Shown: positions 1 to 8,182 of the stretch, piece after piece
Position numbering within the stretch: position 1 is the stretch's first letter
Layout: every line of letters starts with the position of its first letter
Assembly: GCF_900176135.1 (NCBI RefSeq)
Contig: NZ_FWWW01000036.1
Coordinates: 20,066-84,065 of the forward strand
Source of the DNA: Hymenobacter roseosalivarius DSM 11622
Lineage (GTDB): Bacteria > Bacteroidota > Bacteroidia > Cytophagales > Hymenobacteraceae
DNA length: 64,000 nt
Direction of reading: 5' to 3'
Translations under genes and position numbers: made by a program
Notes under the pieces: model-generated
What the model was told of the DNA's origin: nothing
The model's database searches: none
What the model saw: the letters and a program-made list of their open reading frames with translations, nothing else

Positions 1-653
1 ATGGAGAAGTACGGCACGATGAGGTAGCGCAGGTTGGCGCGGGTGTTCTGGGCTTCGTGGAAGCGCTTGGCCTCGGCTGAGGTCACGTAGGTGCTCAGCT
101 TGAGCAGGTTGTTGTACTTCGTAGCCAAGCGGTCAGGGGTCAGGCCATTTTCGAAGTTAGTCCACTGGTCCCGAGCCTGGGGGGGCAATTTGTCTAGGTT
201 CTTCAGGTACTCAATTACCTTGGCGCGGTCGAACTGACCGGTCTGTGGGTCGGAGAAGGCCTGACGAATGCTGGGGTGAATATTGCGGCCCTGCACCATA
301 TCGGTCAGCTCGTCGTCGGATACTTCTAACCCGAGCGCGTCGAATTGCTCCTTAAAAGCGATGCGGTAGATGGTCTGGTTCCAAGCCTGGTCGCGCAGGT
401 AGCCGAGGGTGTTTTCGTCGGGCTGGCGGCCCTGCTGAGCGACAAAAGCCTGCTTGGCTTGCTCCAGGGTGTTGTTGAAGTCGGTGAGCTCCACTTTTTC
501 GCCGGATATCTCTCCTACCGTATTATCGTTACGATTGAAGAGGCGGTTCTGGCCCGAAATCAGGTCGCCGCCGATAATGAAGAGCAGCAGGCCAATGACG
601 ATGGCGCCGACGGCCCAGCCCGATTTTTCTCGAATCGTGTTAATTAATGCCAT
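1..653 (-). CDS. PpiD/SurA-like periplasmic peptidylprolyl isomerase, 3' end outside window
   Basis: Only the first 217 codons are present; the frame stays open to the left edge. The start at 653 gives a short basic N-terminus, then one hydrophobic segment at about residues 13-30, then a soluble region that resembles the SurA/PpiD N-terminal chaperone domain. This is the layout of an inner-membrane-anchored periplasmic foldase that helps outer-membrane and secreted proteins fold. The parvulin PPIase domain that would settle the call should lie beyond the edge, so the name rests on the N-terminal half only. It lies downstream of lptC and an outer-membrane protein gene on the same strand, which fits an envelope-biogenesis cluster. 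Confidence 0.75.
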   Translation of the reverse strand, partial: MALINTIREKSGWAVGAIVIGLLLFIIGGDLISGQNRLFNRNDNTVGEISGEKVELTDFNNTLEQAKQAFVAQQGRQPDENTLGYLRDQAWNQTIYRIAFKEQFDALGLEVSDDELTDMVQGRNIHPSIRQAFSDPQTGQFDRAKVIEYLKNLDKLPPQARDQWTNFENGLTPDRLATKYNNLLKLSTYVTSAEAKRFHEAQNTRANLRYLIVPYFS

Positions 654-761
654 GTACTTGAAAAAAAGCGCAGTATAGAAAAGTGGAAAGAGTCGCAAAA
701 TAACCAGAATCCGCCGGACATTCAAAGCTTTGCGCCAGAATGCCCCCCGGCAGACGATTGC

Positions 762-1040
762 CTAGCGGCGGCCTTTCTTGCGGGGAGCAAGGTTGCGCGA
801 CTGGGATTTGGTGGGTGCAGCCTTCGTTGGCGCTGTTGGGCCCGGTGTTTCGTCTTTGGTTTGGCTCAGGTAACGGTACCACATCATGCAGGCAAACGAC
901 ACCATAAACAGCCAATAATTGCGGGATATTCCCTCCAGGCTATTAAGGACGACGGTTTCGTAAACCCCAATCACTAGGGCTACTACCGCCACGGAGAACA
1001 GCACGGTGCGCCCCATTGCTCTATCAAATTGAAAATCCAT
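762..1040 (-). CDS. Small two-helix membrane protein, function unknown
   Basis: A 92-residue protein starting with ATG at 1040. Residues about 10-30 and 41-58 are hydrophobic and could form two membrane helices. The C-terminal third is Pro/Thr/Lys-rich and ends in a basic tail (RKKGRR), probably cytoplasmic. I recognise no family. It sits between lptC and the PpiD-like gene on the same strand, with about 110 bp on each side, so it may belong to that envelope cluster. An overlapping frame at 640-915 is less convincing because it lacks these membrane segments. Confidence 0.6.
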   Translation of the reverse strand: MDFQFDRAMGRTVLFSVAVVALVIGVYETVVLNSLEGISRNYWLFMVSFACMMWYRYLSQTKDETPGPTAPTKAAPTKSQSRNLAPRKKGRR

Positions 1041-1150
1041 GTGGTTGCTTAGCTGTAAACCAACGGGCTACGCTGGCAATTTGTAGTAGTCGCTTAAAAA
1101 GCCCCCAGCCAAGTAGGCAGCATTTCACTAGCGCCTGAGTGGGTATTTTA

Positions 1151-1714
1151 TTACTCCTCTACCGGCGCTTCCACGGTGAAAACGCCTGCGGGCTTAAGAA
1201 TTTTGTAGCGCGAGAAATCCTGGTTGGCCGTCAGACCGGTACCCGTCAGAATCTCGGTGGGCGTTTCGACGCGCACGAATTTCTCCGTGTAGATAATCGC
1301 TTTCTGCTTGTCGTAATACAACTCTTCGGAGTTCATCTTTTGCTTTTTCTCCTCGTTGCTCACCCGTACGTCATTGCGTACCAGATAAAGATTTTTGGCT
1401 TTATCATACCGCCCGTATTTGCCTTGCAGGGTGTTGACGATAGCGCCACTCTTTGAGTAAAACGTCACCTTCATGCCCTTCGGGTACACCTGGTCGCCGC
1501 TCTCAAATTGCTGCGATACTGGAGCCGTGAGCTTGATTTGCAGCTTGGCCGAGTCGCTGACCAGCATAGTCACATTGGTAGCTTCCAGTAGCGGCCCATT
1601 GTACACCACCTTCTTTTTGACCTCGGCTTCGTTCTTCTGGCAGCCCGTACTTAAACCGGCCACTACCAAAATGCCCCCCAGGAGCTTCATCCAACCACGA
1701 CTACGCGTCAGCAT
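1151..1714 (-). CDS. lptC: LPS export protein LptC (lipoprotein form)
   Basis: About 187 residues. The N-terminus has a hydrophobic stretch ending in a lipobox (LSTGC), so in this group the protein is probably a lipoprotein. The body is a run of short beta-strand-like repeats (for example KYGRYDKAKNLYLVRNDVRV) typical of the OstA/LptA-LptC beta-jellyroll that carries lipopolysaccharide across the periplasm. The frame opens at a TTG at 1735; I prefer the ATG at 1714, with ATG 1690 also possible. The gene begins 13 bp after the upstream outer-membrane protein gene ends, so the two are very likely co-transcribed with coaX. Confidence 0.85.
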   Translation of the reverse strand: MLTRSRGWMKLLGGILVVAGLSTGCQKNEAEVKKKVVYNGPLLEATNVTMLVSDSAKLQIKLTAPVSQQFESGDQVYPKGMKVTFYSKSGAIVNTLQGKYGRYDKAKNLYLVRNDVRVSNEEKKQKMNSEELYYDKQKAIIYTEKFVRVETPTEILTGTGLTANQDFSRYKILKPAGVFTVEAPVEE

Positions 1715-1727
1715 GAGTGTACAGCGG

Positions 1728-3071
1728 TTATTCAATGCGCCGCTTGATAAACCAGCGGTTGTTCAGGCTTAGGCCCAACTGCACCCGCACGTAATCCTCG
1801 CGCACGTTGCCGTTGGGGTTATCCACGTTGGGGTCAGTGTTGCCGCGCTGTCCGTAGGTGAAGGCCAGGTTCATGCTGGCAGCTTCCAAAGCCGTAGCCG
1901 ACGGCACGGGCAACGTGAAGCCCCAGCTTATGGCGCGGTCGTAGAGCGTCTGGCCGGCGGGCCGATACGGCAACTGCGCGGCGCTGATGCCGGCGCGGTA
2001 GGTTACGCGCTTGAAGTAGCTATCAACGGAGGTTGGGTCGGGGGTATATTCGCCCCCCAGCCCTACACGCACGGTATTATCCAAGACGATGCCAGTAGTA
2101 GCGCCGCCGGCTATGCCAAACGAGCGGAACTTCGACCATTGCTGATGCGCCACGTCGAGGTTGGCACTGAAGTTTTTGTTGTTGTCGATGCTGAGGCCGA
2201 ACTGGGCCATGGCGGGCACGCGGGCCTCCCCCTTCTGGCTATCTTCCAACTGAATACGCTCCAACTGATTACCAGCTACGTCTTCGCGGTCCAAGGAAGT
2301 GTTGCGCACCCCGTTTATGCTCGACCGGAAGGTATAAACGCCCCCCAGGTTATAGTTGAACTTGCTGTTGATAGTGCCCCGGTAGTGCGCCGCCCCCCGA
2401 AAGGTGAAATCGGAGTAGCGTACGTGCTCCAGCAATACCACGCTGGCCAACTGCGTCACATCGGTAACGTCTGGGGGTGCCACCTGAGTAGCTACGCGCT
2501 GATCGATGCTACCGAATACATACGCCGCCGTACCGCCCACCGTCAGGCCCTTAGCCACGCGGTATGCTTGGCCCAAGTAAGCTTCCGTCAGGCCACCTTC
2601 GCCCTGGAAGCGCTTGAGCACGCGCGTTCCGGCGGGCCCATTAGCTACGATTTCGACTACGTTGCTCTCATAATCGACGGCGCTGTAAGGCTTCAGGCCC
2701 ACCGCGCCAGCCCAACTTTTGGACAGCGGCACGGCCAGCGCCAGGTAGCCCAGCGTACCGCTCCCGTCACGCTGGGAGTTGTTCTGATTACGAATGGTCT
2801 TGATTTGCCCGTTTATAGCCATTTCGTAGGTCGTACGGGCCGTGTAATAGAGCAAAGCAGGATTCAACTCGTTTATATGAATGCTGTTGGGCGCGGCCAG
2901 ACCGACACCGCCCATTCCCTGCTGCCGCACCCCGCCCGTATTCAGGTTGGCATCGCCCAGACCCAGACGCGAGTACGGCGAGTTGCCGAGCCCTTGTCCC
3001 TGGCTGTGCGGCGCTGTTGCCAAACTCATCAACCCTACACCGATCAGGCCGGCTAATTTATTCTTCCACAT
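1728..3071 (-). CDS. Outer-membrane beta-barrel protein (FadL/OmpP1-like), function unknown
   Basis: About 447 residues with a signal peptide ending near APHSQGQG and a mature start containing SPYSRLGLGD, a motif I associate with Bacteroidota outer-membrane proteins found beside coaX. The rest alternates hydrophobic and polar residues as in a beta barrel. I chose ATG 3071; the frame also opens at a TTG at 3077. The start overlaps the coaX stop by 14 bp, showing translational coupling. Substrate or partner is unknown; a FadL-type channel for hydrophobic compounds is possible but not shown. Confidence 0.75.
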   Translation of the reverse strand: MWKNKLAGLIGVGLMSLATAPHSQGQGLGNSPYSRLGLGDANLNTGGVRQQGMGGVGLAAPNSIHINELNPALLYYTARTTYEMAINGQIKTIRNQNNSQRDGSGTLGYLALAVPLSKSWAGAVGLKPYSAVDYESNVVEIVANGPAGTRVLKRFQGEGGLTEAYLGQAYRVAKGLTVGGTAAYVFGSIDQRVATQVAPPDVTDVTQLASVVLLEHVRYSDFTFRGAAHYRGTINSKFNYNLGGVYTFRSSINGVRNTSLDREDVAGNQLERIQLEDSQKGEARVPAMAQFGLSIDNNKNFSANLDVAHQQWSKFRSFGIAGGATTGIVLDNTVRVGLGGEYTPDPTSVDSYFKRVTYRAGISAAQLPYRPAGQTLYDRAISWGFTLPVPSATALEAASMNLAFTYGQRGNTDPNVDNPNGNVREDYVRVQLGLSLNNRWFIKRRIE

Positions 3072-3810
3072 AGTCAATGGTATGCACCAAAATTCGGTGA
3101 AGCCCGAGCAGCACGAGTTCGGGAATTACAAAGATAGGGCCTTTGAGCCGCGATTGAAAAAAGGCCGCGTCGCCACCCGCCAGGAGCACCCCCAAAGCGG
3201 GCCGCTGCGCGCGGTACTGATCAAGTATTCCATTAACTTCTGCCACTGCCCCATTGAGCACCCCACTCCGAATAGCCGACTCCGTATCATTACCAGTCAG
3301 CGGAATCCCAGCCGTCAGATCGGGGGGCATTTCCAGGTACGGCAGCCGGCCCGTAAACGTGTGCAGGGCCTGAAAGCGCAGCCGCAGCCCCGGCGCGATA
3401 CTCCCGCCCCGAAAGGTATGACCGCCTTCGACCCAGTCGCACTTGATGGCCGTGCCCGCGTCGACAATGAGCGAGTCGCGGCCCGGCCGTAGCCACGCGG
3501 CCCCCACCGCCGCCGCCAGCCGATCGACCCCGAGGGTTTGGGGAGTAGCATATCCATTACGAATGGGCAGAGGCGTAGAAGCCGGTCTAAACTCTACTAT
3601 TTGCCCCGATACCAGGGACCGTAAATCAGCAGCCCATATATCTGTTGGCCCCGCTACCGATGCCAGAATAACGTGCGCTGGCTTCCACCGTTCCACGACC
3701 TCGCCTACCTGCTCTCTGGTCTGAACAATGGCGGTTTCGCGCAGTACATCGGCCTCAAAGCAACCGTATTTCACGAAGGTGTTACCAATGTCGAGGGTGA
3801 GAGTAAGCAT
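3058..3810 (-). CDS. coaX: Type III pantothenate kinase
   Basis: A 250-residue cytoplasmic enzyme that phosphorylates pantothenate, the first step of coenzyme A synthesis. The ASKHA-fold phosphate-binding motif is at the N-terminus (LDIGNTFVKYG), the second conserved block is DAGTAIKCDWV near residue 119, and a glycine-rich adenosine motif (LLAGGDAAFF) is near residue 211. Length matches the CoaX family. Start ATG 3810 is the first in frame. It is the first gene of a leftward cluster with the outer-membrane protein and lptC. Confidence 0.93.
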   Translation of the reverse strand: MLTLTLDIGNTFVKYGCFEADVLRETAIVQTREQVGEVVERWKPAHVILASVAGPTDIWAADLRSLVSGQIVEFRPASTPLPIRNGYATPQTLGVDRLAAAVGAAWLRPGRDSLIVDAGTAIKCDWVEGGHTFRGGSIAPGLRLRFQALHTFTGRLPYLEMPPDLTAGIPLTGNDTESAIRSGVLNGAVAEVNGILDQYRAQRPALGVLLAGGDAAFFQSRLKGPIFVIPELVLLGLHRILVHTIDYVEE

Positions 3811-3950
3811 GAAAAACAGGGCTTTACTGACGATACTGGCGTAGTCAGTTCTTCTTAAGAAGAAGCCGCTAACGATAGTAGCCGTTAAAGCAGTCGAGAG
3901 TAACTAGATGGAAAAGCTGAACGCGGCGGAGAGGCCCAAAAGCAGATGAA

Positions 3951-3984
3951 CGCCTTACCGACTTGATCATGAGTCGGTAAGGCG
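3951..3984 (-). terminator. Hairpin downstream of the pseudouridine synthase gene
   Basis: Two perfectly complementary 13-nt arms (3951-3963 and 3972-3984) around an 8-nt loop, 16 bp past the stop of the gene ending at 4000. On the minus strand the 3' side is only moderately T-rich, so it may be a weak terminator or an RNA-stabilising stem. Confidence 0.55.
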
Positions 3985-3999
3985 TCCGTAGGTTGCTTC

Positions 4000-5904
4000 T
4001 TACAAGAAATACTTCAGGCGGATAACTTCTTTCTCGTTTAGATAGCGCCACTTGCCGCGGGGCAAATCTTTTTTGGTAAGGCCCGCGTACTGCACCCGGT
4101 CTAGGGTTACTACTTCGTAGCCCAAATGCTCGAAAATGCGGCGCACGATACGGTTACGACCAATGTGCAGCTCCACGCCCACAAAGTGCGCGTTGCCGGC
4201 CACCACGGCCACATCATCTACTTCGGCTTTGCCATCCTCCAGCTCTACGCCTTCAGCAATCTGGCGCAGATGCTCTTCGGTAAGCGGCGTGTTCAGCTCT
4301 ACCTGATAGATCTTTTTATTCTTATGCGAAGGGTGAGTGAGCTTCTGGGCTACCTCGCCATCGTTGGTAAACAGTAGTAGACCAGTCGTATTGCGGTCCA
4401 GGCGGCCAACTGGGAAAATGCGCTCCTTAGAAGCCGTAGCCACCAGATCCATTACTGTTTTGCGGCCTTCCGGGTCGTCGGTGGTAGTAATGAAGTCTTT
4501 CGGCTTGTTGAGCAGCACATATACCTCTTTTTCGCGCTTGAGGTTGGTTTTGCCATACTGCACCGTATCAGTGGGCTGCACCTGATAGCCCATTTCGGTA
4601 ACGACCTCGCCATTCACTCGAATCTCGCCGGCGGCAATAAGCGCATCCGCCTCGCGGCGTGAGCAAACCCCCGCGTTAGCGATGTAGCGATTCAGGCGCA
4701 GCGTGTCGCCGGCCGAATCGTCTTCCTCCCGCCGACGCTTGTTGCCGCGGGTTTTATCCTCCTCGTAAAACTTCAGGTTCTTGTAAGCGGGTGATTCGCC
4801 GGGCACTTCGTCGCGCTTGGGCTTATCTGCCCGGTTACTGCTGGCATCACGCGCTGGCCGATTCTCGGGCCGCGCCGGACGCTCACTAAAGGGCCGGGCA
4901 TCACGGGGAGCAGAGGTACCGAAGTCGCGGTCGCGGCTACCGGCATTGTTCCGGTCACCGTAGCTGCCGCGCTCACCAGTGCTGCGGGGGGCAAAATTGC
5001 CGCGCTTATCATCCGCGTTGCGGTTGCCAAAACCACCCTCGCGGCGCTGGTCGTCGCGGGGGGCAAAGTTGCCCCGGTCTTCGTCGCGGCGTGGTTTGCC
5101 AAAGCTGCCTTCGCTGCGGTCGCGGCGGTCGTAGCCACCCTCGCGGCGCTGGTCGTCGCGGTCAGAATCTCTGTCCTGGGGGGCATTTTTAAAATCGAAC
5201 GGCCGCGCCGGACGTATCGGCCGGTCCGGGCCCGACTCGTCGGTTCGTGAGTCGCGGCGAGTATCGGGCTCGTATGGAGTCTTAGCAGGCGCCGGCTTAT
5301 CAGTTTCGAAAGGATTGATCTTGTTAAATTTTCGGTTGCGCTCACCCGCTCCGCCGCGCGGAACGGCTGGCTTGCCTTCCTGCCGATATGGCTGACCCGG
5401 CCAGTTGGCCTTGGGCTGATAAGGTTGCGCGGGCCGCTCGTCAGCGCGGTCACGGTCACCACGACCGAAACCACCTTCGCGGCGGTCATCAAAGCGACGG
5501 GGAGCGTCACGATCAAACGAGCGCGGGGACCGCTCATTGTTGTTGCGATTGAAAGGAGGCCGGCTGTCGCCATCGCGCCGGGGGGCAAAGTTGCCGCGCG
5601 GCCCGCGCTCTTCACCCCGGTTGAAATCGCCGCCAGTTGGCCGGCTGCTTCTATCACCAAATTTGCCCCCCGCGTTTCCTCCACCAGAGCGACTACCACC
5701 GGCAGTATTACCCCCAGTATTAGGCCGACCAAAAGCAGGGCGCGAAGGGAAGTCGCTGCCACGGCGGGAGTCGTTGCCATCCCGATTAGCGGGGCGGTCC
5801 GAGAATTTGCGGAAGCCCTCGGAGCCGCCCGTATTACCGGAGGGGCGGGAGTCGTTGCGGCCGTTGCGGCCGGCATTAAAATCGGGTTTGTGCTTTTTGC
5901 CCAT
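4000..5904 (-). CDS. RluB/RsuA-family rRNA pseudouridine synthase with a 400-residue charged low-complexity N-terminus
   Basis: 634 residues. The last ~233 are a complete RsuA/RluB-type enzyme: an S4 RNA-binding domain from about residue 402 (LNRYIANAGVCSRREADALI) and the catalytic block GRLDRNTTGLLLFTNDG near residue 503, whose Asp is the expected nucleophile. Such enzymes convert specific uridines of 23S or 16S rRNA to pseudouridine. The first ~400 residues are Arg, Gly, Asp, Asn and Pro-rich with many RRD, DRD and FAPR-type units, probably disordered and RNA-binding. Related enzymes in this phylum carry similar but often shorter tails. Start ATG 5904 lies at the beginning of the tail (MGKKHKPDFN). 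Which rRNA site is modified cannot be told from sequence. Confidence 0.88.
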   Translation of the reverse strand: MGKKHKPDFNAGRNGRNDSRPSGNTGGSEGFRKFSDRPANRDGNDSRRGSDFPSRPAFGRPNTGGNTAGGSRSGGGNAGGKFGDRSSRPTGGDFNRGEERGPRGNFAPRRDGDSRPPFNRNNNERSPRSFDRDAPRRFDDRREGGFGRGDRDRADERPAQPYQPKANWPGQPYRQEGKPAVPRGGAGERNRKFNKINPFETDKPAPAKTPYEPDTRRDSRTDESGPDRPIRPARPFDFKNAPQDRDSDRDDQRREGGYDRRDRSEGSFGKPRRDEDRGNFAPRDDQRREGGFGNRNADDKRGNFAPRSTGERGSYGDRNNAGSRDRDFGTSAPRDARPFSERPARPENRPARDASSNRADKPKRDEVPGESPAYKNLKFYEEDKTRGNKRRREEDDSAGDTLRLNRYIANAGVCSRREADALIAAGEIRVNGEVVTEMGYQVQPTDTVQYGKTNLKREKEVYVLLNKPKDFITTTDDPEGRKTVMDLVATASKERIFPVGRLDRNTTGLLLFTNDGEVAQKLTHPSHKNKKIYQVELNTPLTEEHLRQIAEGVELEDGKAEVDDVAVVAGNAHFVGVELHIGRNRIVRRIFEHLGYEVVTLDRVQYAGLTKKDLPRGKWRYLNEKEVIRLKYFL

Positions 5905-6001
5905 GGTCGGGGAAGTAAGTGCCGTATCGCTACGGTACGGTTAGAAAGTAAATATCGCTAAATAAGACGAGGTGATGCTAACGCACTAGTCATCAAAACA
6001 G

Positions 6002-6055
6002 TGCCCGAACCTGCGCCGCAACCCTGCCGTGGGTAGCCGGTCGCAAGTCCGGGCA
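6002..6055 (-). other. Structured intergenic element between the DksA-like gene and the pseudouridine synthase gene
   Basis: The outer arms TGCCCG (6002-6007) and CGGGCA (6050-6055) pair, with further GC-rich pairing inside. On the minus strand it lies 25 bp past the DksA-like stop and is followed by a short T run, so a terminator is the simplest reading. It does not match a riboswitch or small RNA that I can recognise. Confidence 0.35.
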
Positions 6056-6079
6056 ATTCTGTAAGTAGCAGGAAAGCTG

Positions 6080-6463
6080 TTAGTCGCGGCGCGCCATTTT
6101 AGCCTCAATGGAGTGCTGGGTATGCGGCACAGCCCGTAAGCGCTCCTTTGGAATCAATTTGCCGGTACCGATGCACACACCGTAGGTGCCGTTTTTGATG
6201 CGCACCAGCGCATTCTCCAACTGCTGAATGAACTTCATCTGGCGCGAAGCCAACTGGTTCATGCTTTCTTTTTCGGCCGTATCAGCACCGTCTTCCAATA
6301 CTTTGGATGATGAAGCTGTATTGTCGGTACCCGAATCGTTGCGGCGGCTCAGTGTTTCTTTGATAAATGACACCTCCTTACGGGCGGCCGTAAGCTTGTC
6401 CTGGATAATCTCTTCGAACTCCGCCAGGTCTTCTCTGGAGTAGCGTATGGTTTCTTCACTCAT
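6080..6463 (-). CDS. TraR/DksA-family RNA polymerase-binding regulator with a degenerate zinc finger
   Basis: 127 residues. The N-terminal two thirds are helical and charged, as in the DksA coiled coil that reaches into the RNA polymerase secondary channel. The C-terminal block GTYGVCIGTGKLIPKERLRA is the family signature. Classical DksA has four zinc-binding cysteines; only one is visible here (GVC), so zinc is probably not bound, which I recall being common in Bacteroidota members. It would tune transcription in response to nutrient state, but this is family knowledge, not seen here. Start ATG 6463. The neighbours are ribH upstream and the pseudouridine synthase downstream. Confidence 0.85.
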   Translation of the reverse strand: MSEETIRYSREDLAEFEEIIQDKLTAARKEVSFIKETLSRRNDSGTDNTASSSKVLEDGADTAEKESMNQLASRQMKFIQQLENALVRIKNGTYGVCIGTGKLIPKERLRAVPHTQHSIEAKMARRD

Positions 6464-6710
6464 GTCAGCTCGGAAAAGTAAACTATTGAATGTAAACTAA
6501 TTAGCCAACCTTTTTTAAAACAAAGATCAGCTTGATACCCCTCCTAACGCCGGCATAACCAGTTTAGTTGTTAGAAGTAAAATGCCTTCAGGGAGTTACG
6601 ACTTTAGTATTTTCACGGATTCCATTGGAGCATTTGGGCGCAAAGCTACAGTTTTGTGCGCTAATTGACCACAATACCTTCATCTTACGAAAGTTGGTTC
6701 CGCTCCTGAA

Positions 6711-7187
6711 TCAAAAGCCGAGCATTTGGATAGCCGCTACGGCTGCCTCTACTCCTTTGTTCCCATGTTTGCCCCCCGCCCGGTCCCAAGCCTGCTCCAG
6801 CGTATTCGTTGTCACTAAGCCGAAGATGACGGGCTTGTTATATTTCAATCCCACGTTGGTGATGCCGTTGGCTACCGCGTGGCAGATGTAGTCATCATGC
6901 TTTGTGTCGCCTTTGATAACTACCCCCAAACAGATAACGGCATCAATTTCTTCGTGCTGGGCCAACAGTTGCGCGCCCAATGTCAGCTCAAAGCTGCCTG
7001 GCACTGTATTACGGAAAATATTATCGGCCTGAGCGCCATGCTTGAGCAAGGTCTCGTAAGCGCCAGCGCTGAGTATGTCCGTGATTTCACGGTTCCACTC
7101 GGCCACCACCAAGCCAAAGCGCTTATCAGCAATGTCAACGAAGTGGTCAGAATTATAATCGCTAAGATTTTTAAGGGCGGTTGCCAT
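6711..7187 (-). CDS. ribH: 6,7-dimethyl-8-ribityllumazine synthase
   Basis: 158 residues, the usual length of the cytoplasmic lumazine synthase that joins 5-amino-6-ribitylaminouracil with dihydroxybutanone phosphate, the penultimate step of riboflavin synthesis. Visible family blocks are WNREITD, PGSFEL (substrate loop), CLGVVIKGDTKHDDYI with the catalytic His, and FGLVTTNTLEQAWDRAGG. Start ATG 7187. It follows the TPR gene on the same strand but is separated by a strong hairpin (7289-7315), so it probably has its own promoter. No FMN riboswitch is seen upstream. The rest of the rib pathway is not in the window. Confidence 0.95.
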   Translation of the reverse strand: MATALKNLSDYNSDHFVDIADKRFGLVVAEWNREITDILSAGAYETLLKHGAQADNIFRNTVPGSFELTLGAQLLAQHEEIDAVICLGVVIKGDTKHDDYICHAVANGITNVGLKYNKPVIFGLVTTNTLEQAWDRAGGKHGNKGVEAAVAAIQMLGF

Positions 7188-7288
7188 TAATCACAGGTTT
7201 TGCGGAATGATTGTATTGGACTGACTAAGACTTCCTATTATTACTTAATCTTCGAAGAGTTGTCAAAAACACTAGTACTGACAAAAAG

Positions 7289-7315
7289 AAAAGGACGGTA
7301 TGAAACCGCCCTTTT
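7289..7315. terminator. Bidirectional-looking terminator between the TPR gene and ribH
   Basis: An 11-nt stem with one mismatch (AAAAGGACGGT against ACCGCCCTTTT) and a 5-nt loop, flanked by T-rich sequence on the 3' side of both strands. It lies 53 bp past the TPR gene stop. Confidence 0.75.
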
Positions 7316-7367
7316 CCTTTTGTCACATTTGCTTAGTTGATCCGCGGACTCTGCGAATCCAAAAGGC

Positions 7368-8138
7368 CTATTTGCCAGCCACTGCCTGCACGCGGGCTAG
7401 GTACTGCTTCGCTTCCCTAACCTCGGCAGCATTCTGGTACTCGTCTACAATCCGGGTGTAAGCTTTCATCGCCCCGTCGTAGTCTTTGGCAAGCTCGCGG
7501 GCCGTAGCCTCCTTCATCAGGTAGCCGGGCGAGAAGTACTCGTTAGACTTATAATTAGCAGCCTTCTCATACTGATCAGCGGCCTCTTTGAACTTGTTCA
7601 ATTCCAGGTAAGCATCACCGGTCAAGGCATAGGCACGAGCTTGCACCAGCAAATCGTCCGATGTGAAATCTTCCAGATAATCAATGGCATTTTGGTATTT
7701 ACCATCTTTCAAGGCAGCTACACCAGCATAGAAGTTGGCCAGATTAGCGGCTTTCGTCCCATTATATTCGGAAGTGACAGCAGCCAAGCCATCGTACTGC
7801 CCGTCGCCTTTGAGCGCTTTATTCAGTGAGTCAGCCTCCCAATAGTTTACCGCCTGATACATGGCAGCCTGCCCTTTTTCGTTCTGGGTAGTACGCCAGG
7901 TATAGTAAGCAAAACCGCCAACTACGGCCAGCACCACGACAGCCAGCAAGCTTAGCAAGGCCGTCTTATTGCGCCGTACGAAATCTTCTGACTCTACCAG
8001 CCGGGTGGCCAGCGCGTCGGGGTCTTCCATCAACGGATGCTCGGTTACACCGTCCGTGATGGGCTGGTTGGGATCTGCGGGTACCTCTGTCCGTTGGCGG
8101 GCATTCGGAGTATTGCGCGTGTAGGGAATCTTCGACAT
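7368..8138 (-). CDS. Membrane-anchored tetratricopeptide-repeat protein (YfgM-like)
   Basis: About 256 residues. The cytoplasmic N-terminal ~70 residues are polar, then one membrane helix (ALLSLLAVVVLAVVGGFAYYTW), then TPR-like helical repeats to the C-terminus, including ARAYALTGDAYLELNKFKEA and a PNPG-less repeat near the end. The layout resembles YfgM/BamD-like periplasmic scaffolds that hold partner proteins, but the partner is unknown. The frame opens at a TTG (8150) created by a GGGGGGCAA motif; the ATG at 8138 (MSKIPYTRNTPN) is the better start. It lies 44 bp after pdhA on the same strand. Confidence 0.75.
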   Translation of the reverse strand: MSKIPYTRNTPNARQRTEVPADPNQPITDGVTEHPLMEDPDALATRLVESEDFVRRNKTALLSLLAVVVLAVVGGFAYYTWRTTQNEKGQAAMYQAVNYWEADSLNKALKGDGQYDGLAAVTSEYNGTKAANLANFYAGVAALKDGKYQNAIDYLEDFTSDDLLVQARAYALTGDAYLELNKFKEAADQYEKAANYKSNEYFSPGYLMKEATARELAKDYDGAMKAYTRIVDEYQNAAEVREAKQYLARVQAVAGK

Positions 8139-8182
8139 TGCGGGGGGCAAAAATCAGCCTCGCGGCTGGGAAAAATCGACGG

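Noticed and set aside
4773..5876. Long frames on both strands overlapping the pseudouridine synthase tail
   Set aside because: They arise from the repetitive low-complexity DNA in other frames and show no domain.
6002..6055. Possible riboswitch or SRP/RNase P RNA
   Set aside because: No conserved sequence blocks of any such RNA are present; only a stem is supported.
8138..8150. TTG start for the TPR protein (and similar TTGs at 16556 and 44454)
   Set aside because: These TTG codons are part of the GGGGGGCAA-type motif on the opposite strand; better starts follow within a few codons.
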